The notes under the pieces: model-generated
Told to the model about the DNA's origin: nothing
The model's database searches: none
What the model saw: the letters and a program-made list of their open reading frames with translations, nothing else
Shown: positions 35,787 to 47,395 of the stretch, piece after piece
Layout of the letters: each line of letters begins with the position of its first letter
Numbering within the stretch: position 1 is the first letter of the stretch
Assembly (NCBI GenBank): GCA_916613615.1
Contig: OU744732.1
Span: 29,646,673 to 29,710,672 of the forward strand
Length of the DNA: 64,000 nucleotides
DNA from: Steromphala cineraria
Taxonomy: Eukaryota; Mollusca; Gastropoda; Trochida; Trochidae
Direction of reading: 5' to 3'
Made by a program: the position numbers and the translations under genes

Positions 35787-35910
35787 AGGAGTACATTTTA
35801 GGGGGAAATATAAGTTGATGTCAGGAAAATGAAAATAAGTGGTTCCTTTGCGATTCCTTTTTTACACAAAATAAATTAAAGGTGTTCACTAAAAAATGGC
35901 AACCAACAGT
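35787..35910 (+). mobile_element. MITE, family A (copy 7, partial, abutting copy 6)
   Basis: Starts directly after the right TTAA of copy 6 with AGGAGTACATTTTAGGGGG, follows the family to TGGTTCC, jumps to GCGATTCC (an internal deletion), and fades after AAAAAATGGC. There is no right end. Confidence 0.8.
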
Positions 35911-37284
35911 GGATATATTTGGATTTGGATATATTTGTATCTGAGTGCTTGCTATAATTTGCTATGTTGTGATTTAATGTTTTATCCTGTGTACATGTTT
36001 AAAGACGTAGCGAAAACATCATTTGGGATAATATAGTTTAAATTCAAAGTTACAATTTTATCATATCCGATCTTATGTACTCATACTTTCAAAGACATGA
36101 CAAGTTAAGTATGATCTTGCTATTGATATCTTTTATAATTTCATTTGGCCAAGCCCCTTTTTAGACCAACGGGTTTTGTGAAGCCTTGTATTGGACCTTC
36201 ATTAGAAAATCTTCAATTTCACACTATAACTGTCAACGAAGTATTGAAATTAGCCCCTTGGTACCCTTCCCCAATCCTTCAACAAGGAAGATAGTATTTA
36301 GCGCACAAAACACGCCAAGCCAGTTTAAGTCACGTGATCAACGACCTCAGGTCAAAGGTATCAGGTCACCCAATGGTGTTGATGTTAAATCCGGGTACTG
36401 TTTGCATAAACTCCTTTCACCTCTTGAGGTGAAATCGTGGCAAGGAATCCGATCTTATATCGCCTTTGGCTATCGAGGATGATCATCAGAAGCTTAGAAC
36501 CTAAGCTCACGTTGACAGTTTTGGTGGATAATTAGTCAGGGGTGTCGCTGGTGAAATACTCGCAAATACCAGAAACTGATAGTTTGGTCCACGAGGGAGA
36601 TTTAAAAATGGGAGACATCGTGTTTACGGTTATTGAGTTGATTTTGAGGGATTTATTCCTCGAAGACGATACTAAGTCAACAACAAGTATCAAGTGTAGT
36701 ATTCATACTTCATCTCATAAGCTAAAGATACTTGGTTATAGTTTGAGTGACATTTGAAAGATGAATAACAATACTTTGTTATGAATGCCGAAATAAAACT
36801 AATTGAACAATTGTGTGCTTTAATGATTGTTATGATAATGCATAAACTATTGTTAGAATGACTGAATGATTCGCATGGCGTTCTTACCACATGAAATATT
36901 AAACGCTTACCTTTTCAGGGCTTCAGAGTTTAGCCCAAAAAAGTCTTAACTTCGAGTGGTGTCAAGACTTAAGGGATGTACAAGGGTTGAGAGAGGCAGA
37001 TATATAGTCTATCTGAAGGTAAACAGACTTATGATGGCTGAGACGGATTCAGCAATCACCCGAGTTATTCATCTGTTTAACGACTTTATGAATTAGGGTC
37101 TAAAACATAGCCTAGCTACGCCGCTAATGGCTGAAGTATTTCCCAAGCGGAGTAAAACAATAACTCACTCTCTATAGCCTAGCTTCATATTAAGCACGTC
37201 GCTTGACTTTTCGAATCAAATGAGACATCAAAATTTAGAATATGACGTTGCATTATCATAGACGTTACGTATTCATGTCCTATA
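35911..37284. other. Intergenic; cluster of nuclear-receptor and E-box motifs
   Basis: Near 36330-36370: CACGTG (36331), AGGTCAAAGG (36349) and AGGTCA (36363). A 98-codon open frame spans 36186-36482 but lacks an ATG start and any known domain. Confidence 0.35.
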
Positions 37285-37860
37285 TAAAGAATACAGAACA
37301 TCTTTGTGGACATAAACATAAAGGATATCTTCCAATTCATATAGAAATGAATACACCATATCTTTGTGGTCAAACACACATAAGATATCTTCCAATTCAT
37401 ATAGAATGAATACAGAACATCTTTGCTGTCATAAACACACAGGATATCTTTCAATTCATATAAAAATGAATACAGCATATCTTTGTGGTCAAAAACATAC
37501 AGGACATCTTTCAAATCATAATTTTTTTTATTACAGAACATATTTGTGGTCATAAACAGCAAATGTTTTAAATCATAAACAAATGAATACATAACATATT
37601 TGTGGTAAAAAACATACATGACATCTTTCAATTCATATTAAAATGAATACAGCATATCTTTGTGGTCAAAAACATACAGGGCATCTTTCAAATCATATAA
37701 AAATATATACAGAACATCTTTGTTGTCGTAAACAAATGATTACAGAGCATAATCATATCGTATAAAAATGAATACAGAACATCTTTGAAATTATGTACAA
37801 ATGCTTACGTGTACAGGACGTCTTTCATACCGTACAGAAATCAACACAGAACATATTTGA
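37285..37860. repeat. 60-bp tandem repeat, about 9-10 diverged copies
   Basis: The unit is based on GAATACAGAACATCTTTGTGG, then a CATAAACA.A segment and TCTTTCAATTCATATA. The 60-bp period creates a 148-codon minus-strand frame (37185-37631) with 20-residue repeats; this is taken as a repeat artefact. Stray copies occur near 38480-38540. Confidence 0.85.
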
Positions 37861-40800
37861 AGTATACAGCTGAGTTAAGAAGTTAAGATACCCGCATATC
37901 CAAGTGCAAATATTATGATTTTTTTGGGTATCCTTGACTCATCATAAAGGCATTGCAAAAACGAAATTGATGAATGTGAAATTTCACTACATAAGTTAAA
38001 CCCTAACAGTTAACCGTATCAATTTTGGCAGGTCATTGAAATGACAAGGATTTAACATGTTGATGACACTATTTTTATTTTCAAAATCGAGACATTTAGA
38101 TATATATAGAGGATACTCAATGAAGTTTTTCAAATACCAGGTTTATTTCATCGAGTGTCATGGGTAAAGTTGATATTTCACGAGTGGCGCATTTATGTTT
38201 CAATTAAGTCAAGATCAACGTGCTGAATTTTTCTCTTAAAACTCTTTATTGGTATTTTTATCGATATTGAAGAAGATAAGAATGCCAATATATTTGCCAA
38301 ATTCAAACTTTTGCACCAGAAACCAGACAACCCCAAACTGAGAAAGAGAATGGTTATAGTGCACATGGAGAAAGGGTGACTCTTGTTCAATTATGCTGAA
38401 TTATTTTATTTGCGTCCAATCGAAGGCCAAATACATATTTGCATTAATATTATCCTTTCAAGTTAACAATTTTAGCTGTAAACGTGAATACAAAACGTCT
38501 TTCAAATCATACAAAACTGAATACAGAACAAGTTTTCGTCATATAAAAATGATAACATCCTACATGTTGTTACAAATCTAACGGTGATTTCAACATGACT
38601 AATACAACTTTCAAATCCTATCTTGTAAGAAAATTCTAAACTTCCTACTTATCAGAAAATAATGCACAAATATTTGTGGGTGTTTTAATCCTTATTTTAT
38701 TCAAATCCCCAAGAAATAAATGTGTTATAATTCGAAATTTGCTTTGTAAGTCTTCGTATATTTCTTTAACCCTCCTTAGTGTGATGTTTTGAAGAACTCT
38801 TCTATTTGTATTTATAACTGCAATTCTGATTCTCTTACTACAAAAATACAAGCAACTTTCCAGCAGGATAGAAGCATTTTAGTTCTAATCAATATTTTAT
38901 TTCTGAATCCCTGCTGCAAGTCCGAACAAGGAACAAGATTTGATAAAAGGGTTCACAGAAGCAAGAAATCAGTTTTCTTATAACAACATACAACCTAACT
39001 TTCACACTCACAATATGTAAAGAGATGTTGATAAGGAATATACGAGCATTTTCTGAATGTGTAAAGTTAAGGCTATATAAGGAATAATGCACATCAAGTT
39101 GATGTACTATACTTATCATTTATTGTGGTTTGACTTACTGAAATACATATGATTCTCTATGGCATATCGATTTGCAAGAATATGTTTTGACATTTTAGAA
39201 AAGGAAAGGGACATCAGAGAAATTAATCTTTTAAATTGATAACACATATAGATATACTTTCAAGAGGACATGTTAAAGACTTTGGAAAGCGCGATCTGCA
39301 AATCAGTGTGTGTCGAGTTACCTCCCTTCAACTGCAATCTATCCTTTGAAGGGTATCACAGTTTAAAGCTATGCTGACCTTTTTTTATTGCAACATCACT
39401 CATCAGTTGATCAGATAATGTATTTCCTTATTGCGATGTACTTTCAGTCCTACTAAAGTTGAATAAACAAGTATGTTTTTTTATTTTATTGTAATTGTAA
39501 TGAGACACTCGCATACTGATTATGAAGTTCATTGCGAAACAATTAAATAACAGAATAATCAGTTTGTTAATAAGGGCAATTTTGTAAAAAGGGCAATTTT
39601 AAGGTGAAATATTCAGGTATTTACAATAAAAAAAAGGTTTGATTAAAGTGACCTCACTAAATAGTTAACAATGATTACTTCTAGTTCAAGGCCGAGTACT
39701 TATAAAAAAAGCAAATACTCTTCCAAAACTGTAACCTTTTGTCAAATCAATTTGATTAAGGTTTAACAAGTACCTTTAACGACATGAAAATATAAGAAAT
39801 ATAGATGTAAATGAGTGTATTACAGTTGCCTCTTACCAATGAAAAAATGCAACTAAATATCCACATATATATAAGATTGATAATGCCTTTTGACTATGTA
39901 AAACTGTATACTAGTTAGCTTTACCTATTATATAAATATCGGTATATATATCATGTTGGCAATATCGTCTAGTGTTGTGACGTAAATAGGCGTATTGTCA
40001 GCTGTTAGCATACATGTAGATACCTACTGGCCCAGTGACCCGCTAATACGATATTCGCATGTGACTGACTTGGCAATAACTGTTATCAGCTAATGCTTCG
40101 TGCACGAAGCATATATATATATATATGTTCTAGCCCAAAGATTTGTAGATCAAGGATGTTCAGTAAGGCAAAATATATTTCAATCTCTAAGCGCTGAAAC
40201 AGGTTCAAAAGACAAAGAAAAGCGGGGATATTAAGTGATAGTAAAAATAAAATGCGACATATTTATATTGGTTCAATTATTTCAGCAACTTCATAATCAT
40301 TATTATTGAAGTAATTTTTTAATTTATCAGTCAGTCATCAAAGCAAATCGGATGGATTATGTGGATGAAAATTGCGTTTTACATGTTTGTATGAATCGGT
40401 TCAAATATTCATGTTGAGTCATTCCAAAGAAGTACTAGTATACTGCAAACAGTTATTTGAATTAATGGGGGAGGGGGCTAACATGTAAGTGTGTTTTTTG
40501 GACATTCTACAGATGCACCACGAAGAATACATGTATACCTAATACTTATATAGATAGACTGCCCTATCATGGCACATTCTGTTCAGCCTTCCATTACTGC
40601 ATAAGCCATAAGGATATATTTACGTATATGTGTATTGACAAAGGCGATGCATTTTCCCCTGTAGTTTGAGGCAAACGCACAATTCGTTGTTTGTACTGCC
40701 CCATGCTGAAAGGCTAAGCGAACTGGAATGGTTGGACGAAATAGACAGTTCGTTACATCTAATCCCTGTCGGTAATGTAGGAAAGAAATTACAGGAAAAT

Positions 40801-41374
40801 AAGTCGGAGTTAAATGTTTCAAGCCGACGCCGCCAGTGTGACTCACAACGTTTCTTAACGATTTCTTTCATTGGTGTGATATGGTACGTGTCACCTGGAT
40901 CAAAATCATGAAAAACAGACAGGATTTAAATGAATAGCTTTCGACATAAAACGTTACTAATCTGTTCACTATCTGTTACATATAAAATATCATCTTTACT
41001 GCAGCATATCATATCATCATATCATAGGCATCTCCAGCAACATTATTCTTTAACATAAACTGATTCGACTATAAAGATGGTTTTATACATTATATTTTTC
41101 TAATTGTATTGTATATAATGTCCAGCTTTCTCTGTTGTATTTAGGAGCGGTGTTCAAATAAGTCTTGTGGCTTGTTCACCAATCCATATTTCATTTTATG
41201 AAATAAAAATATGTTTAAACCATAAAACGTTGTAAGTGCCTTCATGTAGCCGCACTTTGTAACTGCCTTTTATATAACATGTCTTTTTCAGAGCGAAACG
41301 AACTAGCGTTCAGGTCGAAAGGCTCTTAAAATGGTGAACTATATTACATAAGGCTTTATCTAAACAAGTGTCAC
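37861..41374. other. Intergenic, no gene recognised
   Basis: Holds a perfect 20-bp palindrome, ATGCTTCGTGCACGAAGCAT, at 40093-40112, and a GC-richer patch at 40.63-40.90 kb where both strands have open frames without known domains. Confidence 0.45.
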
Positions 41375-41738
41375 TTAAAGGGGCAGTAGCACGTTTTTAG
41401 GGGGAATATAAGGTGATGTAAGGAAAATGAAAATAAATGGTTCCAATCTTTAGACAATGTATAAAAACTAAATGGAGCAGTAATAAATCAAATATATAAA
41501 GTAAAGTTAAGCCATGCGATTCCTTTTCTTACACAAAGTGAATTAAAGGTGTTCACACAAAAATGGCTGCCAATGGATTTTATGTGAATCCTCATACTTT
41601 GTTCTCTGACTACGGATGATTGGTTTGTGTTATGAGATTTATGATACTATCAAAGTAATACATTTAGCATTAACTTATAGTTATCAGTGAAAAATTGAAA
41701 ATATAAAATTGTCAAAAAACGTGCTACTGCCCCTTTAA
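41375..41738 (+). mobile_element. TTAA-flanked MITE, family A (copy 8)
   Basis: Intact ends and TTAA on both sides. Very similar to the copy at 42863-43227, suggesting recent activity or local duplication. Confidence 0.95.
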
Positions 41739-41844
41739 GTACAAACATGCGGCACACAGAGAACGTTTTTGAGAATATGTAGATTAGTCGTTTACATGCG
41801 AGGTGATTCATCACGATCATTTTATGTATGCTTCTGTTGCCAAT

Positions 41845-42263
41845 AAGGATGCATGGGTATCGTTATTCATATATATCTGTATTGCAATATATTCCGATAC
41901 ATTAAAGCGTATTGCAATACGTATTGCAATATATTGGTACTTTCAAATTCACGAATTCGCATGCTATCTTGTTTACATATGAGCATCAACAACGATCATT
42001 ATTGCTCAGCTATGAGCCGTTTTGGAAAGGGATTTTTTTCTATCATTGTTTATGATCTGTATACATTAATTGAGCTATTTTCACAACACAACTTCATACT
42101 TTGTTTCGACCTTTCCGTAAACCATGTTTATTTGGTGGTGTTTTGGGGCAATTTTAGATAAAAATGTTCGATATATTGGATGTTTTCAGACGTGTGTACC
42201 GATTCGTACCATGTTGTTCCTGTATTGCAATATACCGATATATCGATAATACCGCGCATCCTT
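41845..42263. mobile_element. TIR element (419 bp) with ATTGCAAT palindromes
   Basis: Ends AAGGATGC and GCATCCTT, extended inward by diverged arms (GGGTATCGTTATTCATATATATC and GATATATCGATAATACC). TATTGCAATA occurs four times (three near the left arm, one near the right). A 102-codon frame from 41853 overlaps it but has no recognisable domain. No clear target duplication. Confidence 0.7.
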
Positions 42264-42289
42264 AGTTGTCAAAGAAACCCATTTATATA

Positions 42290-42361
42290 ACCGGTCAATC
42301 TCTCCCAACAAAGGCAGCTCAGTACGAGCTGCCTCTGTGGGGAGATTTTGATAACCAGTTT
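42290..42361. repeat. Imperfect hairpin
   Basis: AACCGGTCAATCTCTCCC and GGGGAGATTTTGATAACCAGTT pair imperfectly around an inner perfect stem, AGGCAGCTC-AGTAC-GAGCTGCCT. About 70 nt, the size of a pre-miRNA-like foldback, but without supporting data. Confidence 0.6.
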
Positions 42362-42436
42362 GAAAAATCATAAGGCCAAATTATGTTTTTTTTGACAAGC
42401 GAAAATAAGATTATTTTTTTGTTTACAGGAAAACGT

Positions 42437-42610
42437 TTAAAGGGGCAGTAGCACGTTTTTTTATATTTTTATATTTTAAAAATTGCACTTATAATTGTAA
42501 GTAAATGCCTAATGTATTATATTGACAGTGTCAACAATCACATTACACAAGCCAATCACCCATAGTCAGAGGACAAAGTATGAGGATTCACATAAAATCC
42601 ATTTTTGGAT
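42437..42610 (-). mobile_element. MITE, family A (copy 9, truncated)
   Basis: TTAA|AGGGGCAGTAGCACG at the left, reverse-sense interior as far as CACATAAAATCCATTTTTGG, then unrelated sequence. The right half is missing. Confidence 0.85.
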
Positions 42611-42862
42611 CATAAAATCAATGTGAAATAGAAGAGTTTTCTCGCCACTAGACATGTATTCACACATACATTTCATAAATAATTATCTTTAACTTTCAAG
42701 AATTCAAGAATCCTTATCTCAATCTAATTAAACGGATAATTTAAAATTCGGGGAGCTAATTTATTTATAATGTTTTAAATTAAATATCAATATGTTGAAT
42801 TACTGCTTATTCCTTTATAGAACATAAATAATTTAAAGGGACAAAATCGTTTTAGATTACTA

Positions 42863-43227
42863 TTAAAGGGGCAGTAGCACGTTTTTAGGGGAAATATAAG
42901 GTGATGTCAGGAAAATTAAAATAAATGGTTCCAATCTTTAGACAATGTATAAAAACTAAATGGAGCAGTAATAAATCAAATATACAATGTAAAAATTAAG
43001 CCATGCGATTCCTTTTCTTACACAAAATGAATTAAAGGTGTTCACACAAAAATGGCTGCCAATGGATTTTATGTGAATCCTCATACTTTGTTCTCTGACT
43101 AGGGATGATTGGTTTGTGTTATGATATCTATGATACTATCAAAGTAGTACATTTAGCATTAACTTATAGTTATCAGTGAAAAATTGAAAATATAAAATTG
43201 TCAAAAAACGTGCTACTGCCCCTTTAA
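42863..43227 (+). mobile_element. TTAA-flanked MITE, family A (copy 10)
   Basis: Intact ends, TTAA on both sides, plus sense. Nearly the same as copy 8; the short frame ends in TAG (GACTAGGGA) where copy 8 has GACTACGGA. Confidence 0.95.
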
Positions 43228-43455
43228 AGTCTCTTTCCATCAATGGAACGTGAGACAAGAAGAAACTTATAATCCAACTCGCCATACGTCCTTCGTCTAT
43301 TTTAAATTCAGCAACATCTTTATAGGGAATTTTTTTCAAATGGTCGACATATTTATTGGTTTATACAAAATGTATTTTCTTCGGAGGGTAAAAAAACTCA
43401 CCGATCTCTCCGTTGAAGATTGCATTATCAAATATCAAGCAAAGACTGACGGTCA

Positions 43456-43812
43456 TTAAAGTGGCAGTAGCACGTTTTTGGGGGAATATAAGTTGAAATC
43501 AGGAAAATGAAAATAAATGGTTCCAATTGAAAGACAATGTACTTACAATAAATGAAGCAGAAATAAATCAAATATATAATGTAAAGTTCAGCCATGCGAT
43601 TCCTTGTTCTTACACAAAATGAATTAAAGGTGTTCACAGAAAAATGAACGCCAATGAACTTTATATGAATCTTTATAATTTGCTCCCTGACTATGGATGA
43701 TTGGTTTGTATAATGAGATTTTCGATACTATCAATCTAAAACATTAACGTACAATTATCAGTGAAAAATTTAAAATTTGAAATTTTCAAAAAACGTGCTA
43801 CTGCCCCTTTAA
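43456..43812 (+). mobile_element. TTAA-flanked MITE, family A (copy 11)
   Basis: TTAA|AGTGGCAGTAGCACG and CGTGCTACTGCCCCT|TTAA. Interior AAAAATGAACGCCAATGAA is diverged. Confidence 0.93.
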
Positions 43813-43939
43813 AGTGTGAGCAGCCAAATTTAGCTGCAAAGAACATATTACATTGTTTAAAGAACTGCACATTTGACTTGGATAACTTATTACAATTTGA
43901 AACATTTATTTTCGTTTTCTCTATAGTAACTAGCTTCCT

Positions 43940-44302
43940 TTAAAGGGACAGTAGCATCTTTTGAAATTTCATTTTTTCAATTTTTCACTGATACCTGTAC
44001 GTTATTATTTTGATATTGTCAAAAATCTCATTACACTAACCAATCATCCAGAGAACACCAAGTGCGAAATCCTCCTGCTGAAAGCGCTTGTAAAATCTCC
44101 AATTTAAGTAAGTAAGTCCAGAGAACAAATTATAAAGACTCACATAAAGTCCATTGGCAGCCACTTTTGTGTGAACACCTTACTACTTCCTATTTACTGC
44201 GTCATTTAGTTTAAATACATTGTCTCCCAAATGGAACCATTTATTTTAATTTTCCTGACATCACCTTATTTCCCCCCTAAAATCGTTCTACTGTCCCTTT
44301 AA
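43940..44302 (-). mobile_element. TTAA-flanked MITE, family A (copy 12, with nested insert)
   Basis: TTAA|AGGGACAGTAGCATC and a diverged right end, GTTCTACTGTCCCT|TTAA. Reverse sense. Interrupted at 44058-44116 by a short insertion flanked by an 11-bp duplication. Confidence 0.92.
44058..44116 (+). mobile_element. 59-bp retroposed insert (probable 5'-truncated SINE tail)
   Basis: TCCAGAGAACA occurs at 44047-44057 and 44117-44127; other family A copies have this site once. The insert ends in a simple tail, TAAGTAAGTAAG. A target duplication plus simple tail is the hallmark of LINE-driven retroposition. The source family is not recognised. Confidence 0.75.
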
Positions 44303-45852
44303 AATATGCTTCTCTGGTTTTAACACTATATCAGTAAAACGTTAAAACGTTGTTCCTCTTCGGTTTTCAAAAAAATGCCTTTACAAAGTGTGATTCGCCA
44401 GGATGAAAACTCTTTAGGTGACTAAACCAACGACACACACAAACTCAATCCCACTCCCCCTTCAAACTTCCAGAAGCAGCCCTCTGCATAGTCTAACAAT
44501 TAGACTCTGAAATGATTTTTTTTCAATAAAACTGAAATTTGAAAAAAATTAATAAATATAATGAAAAGGAGACTGAGATATTTGAGCTCTCAAGCCTTAT
44601 CATAGACTTGCTTAGGCTTTTATTTAATTTTAGGGTCTGGCTGACAGACTACCCCCTGCATGACGGGTTCTTTAGTACTTATATGCGAGGCCCACTTTCT
44701 TCACCTGTTCACCTGTACTTGCTTTTGGTAACTGAACCGAAACTGAAACCTACTTATACTCTTAAAAAAAATTATACTTTTAATCACTCACAATTAGTAG
44801 ATGCACATTTTAAATATATAATTAACAATAATGATACGTGATTGCCTTAAATTTCAATATATATCGATGTGGGTTACTCACAATCATTTATATATCAATG
44901 ACTTGAAATACGACACCATTTAATTTCAAATTTAATTGGTTTTTAATTTTATTGATTCACATGTTCGGAAAATTTATACACCATTACGGCTTCGGTATTA
45001 CACAGCAGAATTGTGTGATAAATGTCAAGGTCGTTTCGCATAACTGGGCAGTATAGCATTCATCACGTTTATCCCGAGAGTTTACCGTATATCCCCCTTT
45101 CGTGTATTGAAAACAACCAATCGCATTGCTGCAACATGTTACCGATTCTGTTGTTCAACTAACACAATTTCAGGGAAAATTAAAATTTCTCGTCAAGTTA
45201 GCAGACATTAAATTTATATTAGAAACGACAGGTTATAGTTACTCGTTGAGTTTCATAGTAACCATTGATGAATTTAAGTTCGTTTGACTCTTTTCACCTC
45301 AAATGGACAAACTCGCCTATTATCTAAACAATATAATTTTTTAAAATCCGCTTTCTGTCCGCCATAATTTACCATTCTTCCAAAATCTCGTGTAAGGTAT
45401 TATTCCAATTCTACTAAAAATCATAAACATAATTTTACCTAATCTACACCATAAGTCAATTCAGACCCAATAACCGCTGTGAAGGTAAACACGCTATATA
45501 TATAGTTATTTATATTGTTAGTTTCTCAATATTTTTCCATCCCCTTGGTTTTCATATCCACTAAAATTGATGTTGGGGTGGTACCTCAAAACCGTTTACT
45601 TATCACCAATTCCATTTATACTCTGTAGAAAGCAGCATATACAGAGCCCGTTACTGACAGTTCATTGTCAATTTTGATATCAATGAATCGTTTTACATGT
45701 ACATTGCTATTCAGAATAATGACCACAACGTTATCCCATATACATAATCTCGGTTCATTCAATCTCATTAAAATCATATTAACATGCTGCACTACGCCAG
45801 TACATCGAAATTATGATCTTACTTTAATGAGATTGAGACAGAGCTGATCTTT
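44303..45852. other. Intergenic, no gene recognised
   Basis: A 100-codon frame at 44539-44841 has no known domain. Otherwise AT-rich unique-looking sequence. Confidence 0.45.
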
Positions 45853-46060
45853 GTAAAGGGAGGTCCTATCGTTTGTTATGTGGAAACAAATTCAAGAGTA
45901 CTTCCCTGTTTAAACTTATAACATGACTATTTAACACATGTTAGTGAGGGTAACATTTAAGTTGTTCTGGCTTAACAATTTGACAGAGCATAATATTCAT
46001 TACTGAGTCCTCTTGAGATTCGTTTCCACAGAAAATACTCCGATAGAACTGTCCCTTTAA
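45853..46060. mobile_element. TTAA-flanked MITE, family B (copy 2)
   Basis: AAAGGGAGGTCCTATCG at the left and CGATAGAACTGTCCCT|TTAA at the right, with inner GTGGAAACAAATTC and GATTCGTTTCCAC. Related to 5976-6203 through ends, inner arms and the GTGAGGGTAACATTT(A) core, in the opposite orientation. Confidence 0.8.
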
Positions 46061-46079
46061 GAGAAGCATTCTGTATTAG

Positions 46080-46170
46080 ACATAGGAAGGGGCGTAGGTT
46101 CGGGTTCGAATCCAGGGTGTGAAAAATTAACCATCAACGACTTCGACCAAATGAATTTACCAAAGTTCTT
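46080..46170 (+). mobile_element. SINE or tRNA 3'-half relic
   Basis: B box GGTTCGAATCC (46103-46113) with flanking tRNA-like bases, but no A box or anticodon arm recognised upstream. Confidence 0.35.
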
Positions 46171-46380
46171 CTTTCAATGATATCAACAGTTCAGCATAAG
46201 CTTTTTGGGGTGGCTCATTAACGTACAAGAATAGTCAAAAATATTTATTTTCCTTACAAATGTCTCACTGTAATGACCAGTTTGATTTTGTATGTGAACC
46301 AAAAAAACTAAAATTAAAAGATCATACATTCCGTCTATTCGTCCAAACACTAAACAATCTTAGAACGATCAACCAACGTT

Positions 46381-46741
46381 TTAAAGGGCAGTATCACGTT
46401 TTTTGGTAATTTTATATTTCAAAATTTTCACTGATAATTGTAAGTAAATGCTAAATTTATTATTTTGACAGTGTCAAAAATCTCATTACACTAGCCAATC
46501 ATCCATAGTCAGAGGACAAAGTATGAAGATTCATATAAAATCCACTGGCGGCCATTTTGTGTGAACACTTTAATTCATTTCGTGTAAGAAAACGGAATCG
46601 CATGGCTAATCTTTACGTAATATATTTGAATTATTACTGCTCCATTTAGTTTAAATATGTTGTCTTTCAATTGGGAGCATTAATTTTAATTTTCCTGACA
46701 TCACCTTATATTCCCCCTAAAACGTGCTACTGCCCCTTTAA
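46381..46741 (-). mobile_element. TTAA-flanked MITE, family A (copy 13)
   Basis: TTAA|AGGGCAGTATCACG and CGTGCTACTGCCCCT|TTAA, reverse sense. On its minus strand ATGGCCGCCAGTGGA opens the short frame MAASGFYMNLHTLSSDYG. Confidence 0.93.
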
Positions 46742-47082
46742 AGGAGAGAATACCATAAAGTTAATTAAGAAAATATTATTATGAAACATCATCGTCATCC
46801 TATGATGAATCAGTGATTGTACTTTTACCGACCTATTTCTTCATGTCATTGATATGAATAATAACATTACATATGAGTAACCCACATTCTGGATCTCTTT
46901 ATCACTGTAATCACGTATGCACGATATACCTATTACTTTACACGCCATAACACTCTGACCTACATTTGTTTACATACATACACATGACATGTCACCCTAA
47001 CTTGCAGACTTTATTAAGTCTCCAATTTTCACTTAAAATGGATGATGTTTTGCTGGTTTTTGAAGAATAATAAATAACCTTT

Positions 47083-47395
47083 TGAGGGGCAGAAGCAAGT
47101 TTTTTTTGAAAAATTTATATCTTAAAATTTTCACTGAGAATTATACGTAAATACTAAACGTAATATGTTCATAGTGTCAAAAAACTCTTTATAAATCAAC
47201 CATCCATAGTCAGAGAACAAATTATAAAGATTCACATAAAGTTCATTGGTGGCCATTTTTGTGTGAAAACCTTTAATTCATTTTGTGTAAGAAAGGGGAA
47301 CTTACATGGCTGAACTTTACATTATATATTTGCTTCATTACTGCTTCATTTAGTTAAATACCTTTTAATTGAAACCAATGCTACTGCCCCTTTAA
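47083..47395 (-). mobile_element. MITE, family A (copy 14, shortened)
   Basis: The left end has degraded to GAGGGGCAGAAGCAAG (TTAA lost); the right end is ATGCTACTGCCCCT|TTAA. The segment before the right end is shortened by about 40 bp. Reverse sense. Confidence 0.85.

Noticed and set aside
37185..37631. 148-codon minus-strand open frame with 20-residue repeats
   Set aside because: It lies within the 60-bp tandem repeat and has no known domain; treated as a repeat artefact.
40620..40911. Overlapping open frames on both strands in a GC-richer patch
   Set aside because: No known domain on either strand; simultaneous openness suggests composition, not selection.
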